Assembly (NCBI GenBank): GCA_946800325.1
Contig: OX326958.1
Coordinates: 13,296,992-13,360,991, forward strand
Direction of reading: 5' to 3'
DNA: 64,000 nucleotides
Source of the DNA: Luzula sylvatica
Lineage: Eukaryota > Streptophyta > Magnoliopsida > Poales > Juncaceae
The notes under the pieces are model-generated. The model worked only from the letters and a program-made list of their open reading frames with translations. It had not been told where the DNA came from and did no database searches. Positions 38,282-50,215 of this stretch are shown one piece after another (the stretch's first letter is position 1; every line of letters begins with the position of its first letter). The translations under genes and the position numbers were made by a program.

Positions 38282-39288
38282 CCTTCCTACATACCCACCA
38301 ACTAACTAACTAACTACCTTACTGCTAACTAACTAACTAACTACCTTTCTAACTAAATAACTAACTAGCTAACTAACTAACTACTATCTATATAACTAAC
38401 TAACTAACTAACTAAATAACGAACTAACTAACTAACTACTAGCTAGATGACAAAATAACTAACTAACTAATCAATTGATAACTAACATAATAACTAACTA
38501 ATTTACTAACTAATTATCTTCTTAAAAACCTACTAACTAGCTAACTAACTAACTACATTCCATCATACCCACCAACTAACTAACTAAATAAATAAATAAC
38601 CATCTAACTACTAGCTAACTAACTAAATAACTACCTAAATAACTAACTGATGACCTAACTAACTAACTAACTAACTACTAGATAACTAACTACCCGACTG
38701 ACTAACTGAATAACTAACTAAATAACTAATTCACTAACTAACTAATTAACTAACTAACTACTAGATAACTAATTAACTAGCTAACTATCTTCCAACATAC
38801 CCACTAACTAAGTAACTAACTAAATAAATAAATAACAAACTTAATAACTACTAGCTATTTCACTAACTAACTAACTAAAGAATTAACTAACTAATTAATT
38901 AACTACCTAACTAACTAATTAACTAATTAACTAACAAATTAGCTAACTAACTAGCTACCTTCGTACATACCCACTAACTAACTAACTTACTAACTAACTA
39001 ATTAACTAACTAATTAATTAACTAATTAACTGACTAACTACTAACTAACTAAATAACTAACTAACTAACTAACTAACTACTAGCTAACTACCTAACTAGT
39101 TAACTAACTAACTTACTAACTAACTACCATCATACATTCCTATTAACTAACAAACTAACTAAATTTTTAACAAACTAACTAACAAACTAACTAACTAACT
39201 AACTAAATAACTAAATAACTAACAAACTAATTAACTAATCAACAAACTAACTAAATAATTGAATAACTATCTTCCTACATACACCTAT

Positions 39289-39326
<38 letters not shown>

Positions 39327-40329
39327 CCTTCCAATATACCCACTAACTAACTAACAAACTACCTTCCCACTAACTAACTAACTAACTATCTAACTAACTA
39401 TATAACTAACTTGCTAACTAACTAACTACTAGATAACTAACTAACTAACTAACTAAATAACTGAATAGTTAACTAAATAACTAACTAACTGACTAACTAA
39501 CTAACTAACTAACTACTAGCTAGCTGACAAAATAACTAACTAACTAACTACTATATTACTAACATAATAACTAACTAATTTACTAACTAACTATCTTCTT
39601 AAATACCTATTAACTAACTAACTAACTAACTACCTTCCGACATACCCACCAACTAACTAACTAACTAAATAAATAAGTAGCTAACCAGCTAACTACTAGC
39701 TAACTACTAACTAACTAGCTAACTAAATAACTAATTGATGACCTAACTAACTAACTAGCTACTAGATAACTAACTAACTAACTAACTGACTAACTAACTA
39801 ATTAACTAACTAATTAACTAACTATCTAGCTAACTAACTAACTACCTTGATACATACATATTGATTAACTAACTAACTCACTAACATAATAACTAACTAA
39901 CTAACTACTAGATAACTAACATAATAACTAACTAATTTACTAACTAACTATCTTCTTAAATACCTATTAACTAACTAACTAACTAACTAACTACCTTCCT
40001 TCATACCCACCAACTAACTAACTAACTAAATAAATAAATAGCTAACCAGCTAACTACTAGCTAAGTACTAACTAACTAACTAGCTAAATAACTAATTGAT
40101 GACCTAACTAACTAACTAGCAACTAGATAACTAACTAACTAACTGACAAATTAACTAACTAACTAACTAACTAACTAATTAACTAACTAATTAACTAACT
40201 ATCTGACTAACTAACTAACTAACTACCTTGATACATACATATTGATTAACTAACTCACTAACTAACTAACTCACTAACTAACTAACTACTAGCTAACTAA
40301 CTAAGTATCTAACTAAATAACTAACTGAT

Positions 40330-40361
<32 letters not shown>

Positions 40362-40374
40362 AACCTTCTTACAT

Positions 40375-40406
<32 letters not shown>

Positions 40407-40897
40407 CAAGCTCATTAACTAACTCACTAACTAACTAACTACATTCTTACATACATATTGACTAACTAACCAATTAACTAACAAATTAACTAACTAGCTA
40501 CCTTCGTACCTACCCACTAACTAACTAACTTACTAACTAACTAATTAACAAACTAGTTAATGAACTAATTAACTAACTAACAACTAGTTAACTAACTAAC
40601 AAACTAACTAACTAAATAACTAACTAATTAAATAACTAACTCACTAACTAACAAATTACTAGCTAACTAACTAACTTACTAACTACCTAACAAATTAATG
40701 ACTAAATAACTACTAACTAACTAACTTACTAACTAACTACCTTCATACATACCTGTTAACTAACAAACTAACTACCTTTCTAACTAACAAACTAACAAAC
40801 TACCTAACTAAATAACTAAATAACTAACTAACTAACTAATTAACTAATTAATAAACTAACTAATTAACTAGATAACTATCTTCCTACATACACCTAT

Positions 40898-40934
<37 letters not shown>

Positions 40935-41433
40935 TACTAACTAACTACCTTCCTACATACAAACTAACGAACTAACAAACTACCTTCCCACTAACTAACT
41001 AACTAACTATCTAACTAACTAAATAACTAACTAGCTAACTAACTAACTACAAGATAACTAACAAACTAACTAACTAAATAACTAAATTGTTAACTAACTA
41101 AATAACTAACTAACTAACTACTAGATAACTAACTAACCAAATAACTAAATAACTAACTAACTAACTACTAGCTAGCTGACTAAATAACTAACTAACTAAT
41201 TAATAGATAACTAACATAATAACTAACTAATTTACTAACTAACTATCTTCTTAAATACCTATTACCTAAATAACTAACTAACTAACTACATTCCCATATA
41301 CCCACCAACTAACTAACTAACTAAATAAATCAATAACTAACCAGCTAACTACTAGCGAACTAACTAACTAACTAACTAACTAAATAACTAATTGATGACC
41401 TAACTAACTAACTAACTACTAGATAACTAAATA
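37763..41433. repeat. CTAA satellite, last block
   Basis: Same unit and strand as before, ending abruptly at about 41433 in copia-related sequence. Locally duplicated segments are visible: TATCTTCTTAAATACCTATT occurs at about 39589 and again about 360 bp later. Confidence 0.94.
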
Positions 41434-41716
41434 ACTGGTATTTAAGAAGACCCTAGGTTCGTTCGAACGAACTCTAATCTGCCAGTTTTCTCAAAACCTG
41501 ATTTCTTTGTCGTTTCGTTCCGAAAATCAAATTTTTAACAGATCCAATACGTTTAACACTTTAATAACATACAAATATCCAATAATTGATTTATTAAAGG
41601 TCTTCCTATCCTGTATTTTGCTCAATTTTGTGTAATTTTGCAATTTAGCCAAAAAATTCTAAAATTTCCTAAATTCGAATTAAAACATCGATTTTCGATG
41701 GTTTTAGCGAGCGATT
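41434..41716 (-). other. Leader fragment of a minus-strand Ty1/copia element
   Basis: This lies just inside the PBS of the element whose LTR starts at 41730, so it is its 5' leader, cut off by the satellite. It contains one perfect palindrome GTTCGTTCGAACGAAC at 41457-41472. No gag survives. Confidence 0.6.
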
Positions 41717-41728
41717 GCTCTGATACCA
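41717..41728 (-). promoter_or_regulatory. Primer binding site (initiator tRNA-Met)
   Basis: The minus strand reads TGGTATCAGAGC, the standard Ty1/copia primer site, one base from the LTR end at 41730. Confidence 0.9.
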
Positions 41729-42176
41729 CTGTAGGGTAACGCACACGTTTATCAAAGTGTGCAGCAAAATTTGTTTCGCATGCGTAACTGTAACGAGCAT
41801 AATTAAGCACATTTTTAGGGTTTAAAACCATGCAAAGTAATGTTAAATAAACATAAAAACATGCTATAATCTTTATATTCAACAATTCTTGAGGAAAATA
41901 CTTTAATGATGAATTTATGTTTATTGCAGGTAAAAAAGGCCATATTTCGACAAACCAATCCCATGGCTGAATTCCTCTCGTCGAGACGAGCGTTTTCGAT
42001 ATAAAGATCGTACCATTTGGTGGAAGGACGAGAAAGTCGCAAAATCTCTGATGAAACGGGTCAGAAATCCTATTCAAGTGACCCGTTACACAATTGGCTA
42101 CACAGAAACCAGCACAGCAGATCGCTTGACCCATAAACCTCACTCGCCGCACCAAAGACTACACAGGGGTCAACAG

Positions 42177-44265
42177 TGACCCAGTTCACCAAAGTCCACA
42201 TGAATCCCTACTCAACTCCATCTGATCCTCTGTGGGGCTATGATCACGTGAACTCCACTACAGACCTTATCTCCCTCTCAACAAAGTATCTTACACGAAT
42301 AACTACACAAACCTGCAACAGAAAATCCTCTCTCCACTATTCTTGCAGCCAATCACAACGCTCCTCTATCAGCCAATCAGATCAAAGCCCAACGGCCTAG
42401 ACATCCCCTCCATTTCATACAACACCATACTCTCCGTTTAGCAATTGTAATAGAAACTTGAACTGAAACTATTCCCTGCAATTAATGCCCTGCAATTCAC
42501 TGGAGATGAGTTCGTCTCTTCAAAAATACAGCGCCATGGCTGTTACGACGCGGATCTCGCCGTACGAGTTCGTTTAAGTTCTTTTCTCTCTCCTAGACAC
42601 GTCGTAACAACCTCTGGGATCCCACGATACCCTCCCTTCTCTCAATTTCGATCTAAATTGCTCAATCCAGTGGAATTCCGACTATAAAATCCCCTGCCAT
42701 GGCGAGTCTTAGAAAATACCCATTCAGAGGGCCTCACAGCCCTCACTCTCACTCTCTCCTCCCTCACTACACTCTCCTTGAACTCCACCATTAGTGGTTT
42801 GATCCATTTCTTCGAGCTTTCTCAGATTTGGATCACCACAACCAACCCCTGACCTAATCTCTCTCCTCTCTCCATTCCAATCTCAATTCACCCTCTCTCA
42901 ACCTTCTTACCTACCTCCTAAACCTGTCTGAACCTCCAATTTGATCAATTAGTGGCCAAGTTTGGAGCTTTTCCATTTTTTCCCCTGATTCACAACTGAC
43001 AAGGTGGTTCAGTGGGTCCCACACCTCTCTAGACCTCATCCTGGTGCTTCTCAAGCTTCCTTGGAGTGACAACAAGGGATCAAGAAGGCCTCATCTCATC
43101 TCAAGCTTCTCTCTCTACTCTTTGGTATTATCTTTCTTTGTAGGGGTATTTTAGTAATTTTCCAGTTTTATGTTCTTGATGTTCTTGTTATTCCTGTTAT
43201 TTGTTGAACTTTTGGATCTTGTTTAAGTGATATTTACATTCAATTACTCTTGTTGCAATTTTATAATATTTGTTCTTATGAAACTGTTTTCAATTCTGTC
43301 CAATTTAGAAATTAGGTTAAAAATAGTTTTAGATCTTGTTTAATCTCTGTTAAATGCTTTTCTGAATCTATGCACTCTCTAGTTTCAGTAGGATTTTAGT
43401 TCGATTAATTTCATCAAATTTCCATTTTGTTATTCAATTTCAAAGTTATGTTCCTGAATTTATGAATTTATGTTTAGTTCTGGTTAGAAATTAGGTTAAA
43501 AATAGTTGTAGATCAGTTTAAATCTTTTAAAAAATCTTTTTATGAATCTTTATTATGTCTAGTTTCTTTAGGATTTTATTCCATGTTATTCCCTGAATTT
43601 TCCTATTTTTTTGTCCATTTCCATAAGTTTGAGATCTGAATTTCTGGTTCCTGTTTATAAATTGTAAATAAAATAGTTTTAAATATAGAAAAAATCCATA
43701 AAAATACATTTTAGGTATTCAAAGCACTGTATATCTTCCATGTCGAGTTTGGTAATTTTTGCATTCATTTTCCATTTTCTAGTTTTTAATTTCTCTCTCT
43801 CTGAGTTTCCTGTCCAGTGTTTGGTATGTGATTTTTAGTTAATTAGTTATTTCATATAAAAATCTATAAAAAATATATTGTCTTGTTTGCTTGATTATTG
43901 ATCTGTGATAAAAGTTTCAAACAAATTGGAGTTGTAATTTGAGCTGTAAAAATTATTGAAGTTGAACTATTTCTGTGATCTAGTTTCTGAACACCCTTTG
44001 TTTGAGGAATTTTTATAATTAATTGGCTGGATAAAAAGTGCTGAAAATTGGAACATAGTCTCTCTCAGTGTTGAATTTGTTGTGTGCAATTTAGGATAAT
44101 TTTTGGGACTGTGAAAGTTGAATTAGAACATTAAACTCTAGAATTACCGTAATCTCCCTGTGGATCGATACCCTAACTTGCCATTTTGCTAAGTTTAGGA
44201 AGAAATTAAATATTGTTGAATTACTCAAATTAAGAAATAAACGACGCTTAAATAATGAGTTTTCA
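42177..44265 (+). mobile_element. Probable Ty3/gypsy 5' LTR on plus, left end uncertain
   Basis: The right end is clear: CTCCCTGTGGATCGATACCC, then ...GAGTTTTCA, two bases, then the PBS TGGCGCCGCTGCC. This is the usual end of plant Ty3/gypsy LTRs. A TATA box (ACTATAAAATCC) is at 42681-42692, followed by a CT-rich leader. The left end near 42177 is a guess; no target duplication was found. There is no gag after the PBS. Confidence 0.5.
43306..43830 (+). repeat. Degenerate tandem repeat of about 180 bp in gypsy LTR
   Basis: TAGAAATTAGG followed by TTAAAAATAGTTTTAGATC occurs at 43306 and in varied form at 43485 and about 43656. Each is followed by a CTAGTTTC-AGGATTTTA-like segment in the first two. 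Three diverged units of about 170-180 bp are supported by eye. Confidence 0.55.
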
Positions 44266-44267
44266 AA

Positions 44268-44280
44268 TGGCGCCGCTGCC
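44268..44280 (+). promoter_or_regulatory. Gypsy primer binding site on plus, fused to repeated LTR sequence
   Basis: TGGCGCCGCTGCC lies two bases after the LTR end. It is directly followed by ATTTTGCTAAGTTT, which also occurs in the LTR at 44183-44196. The shared GCC forms a 17-bp direct repeat (44180-44196 and 44278-44294). Confidence 0.7.
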
Positions 44281-44655
44281 ATTTTGCTAAGTTTCAATTC
44301 CACCGGGATCACACCCGAAAACCACCCAAAAAAGGAAGAGTTGGAGAAATTACCTCGTACAAGTTAGTATGTGACGTCTTGTTCTCCAAATCCGTGAACC
44401 TTCTCCAAGGAGTGCTCGTGCAATCCCTCTACTCGTGTCCACCTCGATTTCGTCCGATCGGAATCGCCAACGTCGTTCTAGTCGCCGTCACGATCGATTC
44501 TCTCAAGATCTTTGCTCAAATCTCCCTCTCAATCTCTCTAGATCTAATCTAAAATTATGTGGAAGAAGGAGGGTGAAACGGCGGCTCAAAAACCCTAAAA
44601 CTCGAAATTAGCTTAGGTTAAAACGAAATCAGAATTCTATATATATAGGAAATAG

Positions 44656-44756
44656 GTTCGTTCGAACGCACTTAAATAGTTCGTTCGAACGAACCCAATT
44701 CTGATTATCACGAATAAGTTCGTTCGAACACACTTAAATAGTTCGTTCGAACGAAT
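44656..44756. promoter_or_regulatory. Four GTTCGTTCGAACGAAC palindromes in a 62-bp tandem repeat
   Basis: Sites begin at 44656, 44679, 44718 and 44741. Within each pair the spacing is 23 bp and the pair repeats after 62 bp with the linker CACTTAAATA. The second and fourth sites have full or near-full arms; the first and third end in CGCAC or ACAC. They lie at the upstream (U3) side of the minus-strand copia LTR. Confidence 0.75.
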
Positions 44757-44828
44757 CCAATTCTGACTGCAGATTTGCCTATTTATATAAATTCTTCCAA
44801 GTTAATTCTTAAGCCATATTTTCTTTCA

Positions 44829-47800
44829 GCTCAAAGAGTAGGTTAATTTTGAGACGTCTTATGGGTCTTTGATTAACACTCGTGCGTTGATGATACGAGA
44901 TTTGATCTTCGTGACCGAATATCATATGCATTTGATAGATAAGTCGATCCCGAAATTGCATGAGATGCGATTTAAATTTGAATTGGAGATGCTAGGAGTA
45001 TCCGTGGAATCCAATGCATATAGATGCGTGGATGTTCTTGTAATTCAAGGGCGGGATCAAAAGAAATAATATCTAAGGGTATTTTGGGAAAATGTTTTCC
45101 TAGCAGAAAGTTCGGACAAAGAGTTGTCCAAACTAATGACTCAGAGAATGGTGAAATATGAAGAGGATTAAACCTTGAAGTTGATGCTTGTTTTGGCATT
45201 GCCGTCTTGGCCATATGAATGAGATACGCGAATCTAGATTCCATGTGATGGATTGCTATAATCATTCGAATTAGATTCGATTGATTGATCCGATACATAT
45301 TTATTAGGCAAGATGACAAAGGACATCATTCATCGAAGGTTGGAGAAAGATCCAACGAATTATTGGAAATTACATTTAGATGTAAATGTTCCGATAAATT
45401 CCGAGGCAAGAGGAGGCTATCGGTATTTTGTTACGGTTACGGACGGTTAAAGTAGATACGGTAATATCTGTTTAATGCGTGCCGAAGGAGAGACTTTTGA
45501 AAGGTTCAAAGAGTTTCAAAAACAAAATACAAAATCGACTTAGCAAGAATATCAAAGCCCTTTCGAAAGGATCGAGAAGGCGAGTATTTGAGCTACGCAC
45601 TTCGATAGGATCGAAGAGGCGATATTTGAGTTATAAGTATTGATTATCATTCATGATTGTAGAATCGTTTCACGATTATCTTCATTTCGAAACATCGAGA
45701 TGTATTCCAAAAGAGGAAATTAACGCATGTTAGACATGGTTCGATAAATAATAAGTCAAACGGATCTCCCAAAACTATTTTGGGGATAAGCCCTTGAGAC
45801 AACGGTACTATTGAATGGTTGCATATATGATATGGACCATAAACCTTCTAATCGGTACAAGAGACGCCATATGAGATATGGATCGGAATGGTTCCGAAGT
45901 TGTCATTTGTACAGGTTTAGGATGTGAGTAAATTTTGAAATTTGTTTCGGTTCAATTCAATCCCAAATCTGAAAATTGTTCATTTATGATATATCCTTGA
46001 GTAGACTAAAGGGTATTAGTTCTGACGTCCCGACGAAAATAAGATTTTCATGGCTCGAAGAGATGTCTTGTTAGAGGAGGACTGGATGCGCACAAGTTTG
46101 GAACTTGATGTCGCTTATCTCTATGCGGGCTAGTGGAGTAGAATAAATCTCGAAAGAGTTCGAGATCTAAAAAATGAACATTGTACCGATGAAAGTTGAT
46201 ACGACTTCATCAAAGAGTTGAGGAATACGAGTCGAACACACAAAGTAATTTTTCGTAGATCAAGTAGGCTATATCATACGCTGGTAAATATGGATTTATC
46301 GTAGCTAATGATGATAGATCGAAATCATTTGATGATTCGATATTCTATAAGGAGGCTATGAAAAATGACGGTTCCACATGGCATGGTGCCATTAAATCTG
46401 AGATTTGATCCGTGTAAATTGTCAAGTTTAGAACTTGATTTCATTACTTTCAGGGTTAGACCCATGAAATGTGAATGGGTTCTCAAGATGAGAACCAAGA
46501 CGGATAGGAATACGCATATAACAAAGCGAGGATAGTAGCGAAAAGTTTCAATATTTCATAGTCGGACTATGAAGAAATGTTTTCGCATGTTGCCATGCTT
46601 TCACATTCTCAAAATTCTGCTTGCCATGGTCTCATATTATGAATATATGATGTGGAAAAATGGATGTCAAAACTGAATTTCTTGATAGAAATTTTATGAA
46701 AGGATGTGTACTTGACACAACCTTACGGTTTTGTCGATTCATAAGAATCGGGGATAAGATATGCACGCTTTAACGATCCATATGATGGATTAGAAACAGC
46801 TTCTTAGAATTGGAATATTCGATTTGACGAAGTTATAAACTGTTATAAAATTGTCGGAACAAATGGAAACTTTGTGTATACATGAAGGTTAGTGGGAGCC
46901 ACGTTATATTTCTTGTAACGACAAAGGATTTAAGCGAGACCGCTTATGGATTAAGCGTGAAGATCTATATGATAGATCTAAGAAGTTCCTCGTTCTATAT
47001 TATAGCACGTATATCGACATGTTGTTGAAAATGGTTTTCAACATATAACTCCTTCGCGGAGTTAAATCGAAATGTCGAATGACAGAAATTTTCTACGGCT
47101 CGATGTGAGACATCAAGTAGGGCGAAAATAATAATATGATGCTTTACATTTGATGGGAGGATCTATTATATCTGTCATGATATGTATGTAGCTATATGTC
47201 GTACACATAAAGCGTCTAGTTTACCGTCAATAAAATCCAAGGGAATCACACGTGTTTGAATGTAATGCGATTACATGAGAATAACTCTTGTGAATGTATA
47301 ATGGTTATACATATATATACATAATGGTTATGTATATTTAAACCCATCGGGATTTGTATTGATAGCGGTGAATGTTACTCTTGTGAATGTATACTGGTTA
47401 TACATATATATACATAATGGTTATGTATATTTAAACCCATCGGGATTTGTATTGATAGCGGTGAATGTTATCCTTGAATACTTTGCAAAAGAATTCAGTA
47501 TTTTATTTTATCTATAATGGTGTGGAGGACGTGTTGGTTATAAAGAGTGCACGACTTTCGCTCACAAAGTGTGTACATGTTTTTCTTAAACGAAAAAACG
47601 GTTATGTGGAAAGGTACCACATGACCAATCATGTATGATTCTATTTACGGAGGCGAGTATATTGCGGTTATTAATCGCAAAAGGAAGCGGTATGGATCAA
47701 GGATACATGACCAAACTCGTGTAGTCATGAGTTATCGGATTTATGGTTGTGTATTGCGTGATACGCAATAGTACAAGCCAAAAATGCCGAGGTCAAAACC

Positions 47801-48180
47801 ACTTCTAGCCAATACTCAGAAAATTTCATTTGATCCATGAATTTTTGTGAAAAGATGTGATCGTAGGTATTGGAAACGTTCCAAACCTGATGAAGATTAA
47901 CACTAAAGGGAAAGTGCGGACCCGTTTACAAAACCGCTCTCTCTAGTCGCGCATGACTGTCATGCGAGGATTATGGGTATGAGATACCTAGAGGAGGAAG
48001 AAGAGAGTAGAGTGTAGTTATCCAATACGATAGTCCTCGCAGGTTGTGGGTATGGAGATACCCATAGGTAAACGATGTATCACCCAAATACTTAATCCAT
48101 ACGAATGCATCCCTTTTAAAAAATTTGTTTACTCAAATTTTTATGCATTCACCTTATATGAAAACTGTGTGCGGGTTGTG
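44829..48180 (+). pseudogene. Decayed Ty1/copia pol on plus strand
   Basis: No long frame survives, but copia landmarks appear in order. At 45303-45448 there is a GKMTKDIIHRR linker, then EARGGYRYFVTVTDG, the integrase core entrance. At 45755-45810 a DLPKLFWG...ALETT stretch follows. At 46662-46690 DVKTEFLD marks the reverse transcriptase, followed by the remains of its basic signature. At 47640-47700 the RNase H part, and at 47909-47998 the end of the polyprotein (KCGPVYKTALSSRAHDCHAR, then MGMRYLE). Many stops and frameshifts interrupt it. A second copy lies inverted at 54080-51831, and a fragment of the RNase H end lies at 50216-50991. The 5' part (gag, protease) is missing because the minus-strand LTR at 41730-44828 abuts it. 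Confidence 0.82.
47284..47469 (+). repeat. 93-bp direct tandem duplication in copia pol
   Basis: ACTCTTGTGAATGTATA...GCGGTGAATGTT occurs twice in a row (47284-47376 and 47377-47469), almost identical (TATAATGG against TATACTGG). The length equals 31 codons, but the host frame is already broken. Confidence 0.92.
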
Positions 48181-49167
48181 TAATTTGATTACATGAACCC
48201 TGATTTGAGCTTGTGTGGACGCCGGCATAATTGAGGATTATGTGCAGCAAAACCGTCACACCTAAAGTTTCATTTCTAAACATCCCTAGTCGCGGGTCAA
48301 TTTGCTTAAGAGAGAAGCATTTCTATTACAAGGGAATAGACTGAACGCGAGTACGTTAGCCGAGGTGATGATTATCTTTTGCTAATCAAAGGACAAAGGT
48401 GCTTGTCGAATCGGGAAGGTAGATATATGCTAGGTGACATATATTGGATATGACCAAAACCGCGAGACCATGACATGGTTTAGTCATTATAGATGGACTT
48501 GGGACGAGTAGGGTATTAGGTTCTTCATACTTGAGGGGACCATGATTGTGTTACGTGCGTAACACAATCCTTTGATTTGATCTTGCGCCTCACCGTAACA
48601 GGGAGTTAAAACGGTCATCATTGGGTATTGTCCGAAACACGGAATTCAATGTGAGTCTCCAATATAGGAATTGTTTATTCCGAAAGGAAGAGATATCTCT
48701 TTGGCCACTCGATTAATTGATTAACGAAAACTGTGGTCACAGTCAATGATATTAACGGTTAATATCGATTGAATTTGTTAACTCAATTCGGAATCGAGGA
48801 AAAAGTATAGTTAATCAAAACATAAGGATGACTGCCACCATGCCTTTTGATTAACGGATATCGCTAACAAGAGAACTAATAACCGCTATTCGAGATAGGC
48901 ACAATGATCACAATTATTCTTCGTGTTAACATGGGTAGCCATGATGGAGTGACTAGATCCCGCTCAAGGGCTCGTAGTGCTTTGGAAACAACCTACTACC
49001 ATCGTTAACCGAACCTACATGGTCACACGACGAGTCGTACTAAATCGGGCTTGATTATAAAGTTGGCACATAAGATGTGCTTAGCTTGGTATTTGATACG
49101 CACGCTATATTCTCTAAAGTCGTGCATATTGGATATGCATGAGTACCTTTTAGGTAGATCTGAAATT
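48181..49167 (+). other. Long noncoding tail between copia RNase H and PPT
   Basis: About 1 kb follows the end of pol and precedes the polypurine tract with no recognisable gene. It is conserved in the second element (50860-50991 plus 56956-57891) with small differences, so it is a normal part of this family. A palindrome TGCATAT-TGG-ATATGCA at 49123-49139 sits close to the PPT. The frames at 49023-49464 are chance frames. Confidence 0.7.
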
Positions 49168-49178
49168 GAGTGGGAGAC
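49168..49178 (+). promoter_or_regulatory. Polypurine tract, plus-strand copia element
   Basis: GAGTGGGAGAC stands immediately before the LTR start TGAAGGAAATAC, the typical copia arrangement. Confidence 0.85.
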
Positions 49179-50215
49179 TGAAGGAAATACAGTTTCAGGA
49201 TCAACCGCAAAAGTGTACACAAGGATAAACGAATGTAAGCGTACATTTGTGGTCATATCGTTCAGTAGAAAAATCCAATTTGAATGGTTCAAATTGGGTT
49301 AGATAGATAATAAGATTATCTACAACCTTCATGTAGAAATATATTTCATATGAACGAAGTATTAGTGTCGTTTCTATGAAATACCGAAAGGGTGCAACAG
49401 CATGATATACAGTCAATAAAACAGTCATAACTTTTGCATACGAACTCCAATTGGGCCATGACAAATTGGGTTGGGAAGATAATAAGATTATCTACAACTT
49501 TCGTGTAGTTTAATTTTCTATCAGAGGAATTTACCAATTTCGTATGGACAGAATACTGAACAGGTTCATGCAGTTTTCCGTGTGAAAGGGTGTATATTGG
49601 ATATACATGCCTTTTGGCCCATCCTTATCATATGTGATATAAATATGATGTTTCTCTCTCTTATCTTACGATGTATCTATGGTATTATTCAGAATAATCC
49701 AGAAATATAAAGAGACATCTTTCAAGAGAGTGAAAGAGTGTGAAGAGAGAAAAACCGAGAAAAAGGAGTTTTTCTCGATATAGAGAATCGATCTAATCAA
49801 GCAAGTTCGCCGGTGCTTCGTCTAGGCAGTTGCACCCATGACCGACGAACTCCAACTCACAGTGGATACAAGTAGAGGAGCGACACTTGTGGCTCTCCGA
49901 TTGTGATCAAACCGAAGGAGCAAAACTGTTGGCTGTTGAAGAGTGTGGACGTGGGACGCAAGAAAGACAACCGGAGGCGTGTCAAGACGGTGGGAGACGT
50001 GTGGTACGGGACGCACGGGCTAGTCACCAACGTGACACTGGAGAAAGAAAGGATGCGAGCGATCAACTCGTCGTGCGTGATCAATTTCACGCTAGTAATC
50101 GTCTATCCTTCTATTGCATAATACCCTCGAAGTCATGGCGTGATCTTGGATTATGGGAACCGGACCGGGCCTTAATATCCGCTGCACGGGCCAGGGGACG
50201 GGTGAATTGCCAACA
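49179..50215 (+). mobile_element. 3' LTR of first plus-strand copia element
   Basis: The 1037-bp LTR starts TGAAGGAAATACAG and ends GGTGAATTGCCAACA. TATAAATA is at 49638-49645, and the palindrome TGTATAT-TGG-ATATACA is at 49591-49607 just upstream of it. The sequence after it (50216) is RNase H coding sequence of another copia copy, so this element probably inserted into that one. Confidence 0.88.

Larger units (their letters stand above)
41730..44828 (-). mobile_element. Copia 5' LTR on minus, probably split by a gypsy LTR
   Basis: The LTR begins TGTAGGGTAAC next to the PBS. Its far end is placed at TTTTCTTTCA (44828), where copia pol sequence on plus starts. The 3.1 kb span is too long for one LTR of the copia families seen here. 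It includes a plus-strand gypsy LTR end with its own PBS (44268-44280), so a nested insertion is inferred. A minus-strand TATA-like run (CTATATATATAG) is at about 44638-44649. The 177-aa frame 42155-41622 has no recognisable features. Boundaries are tentative. Confidence 0.5.

Noticed and set aside
41622..42155. 177-aa ORF on minus
   Set aside because: It covers the LTR end and PBS region of a copia element and has no recognisable domain.
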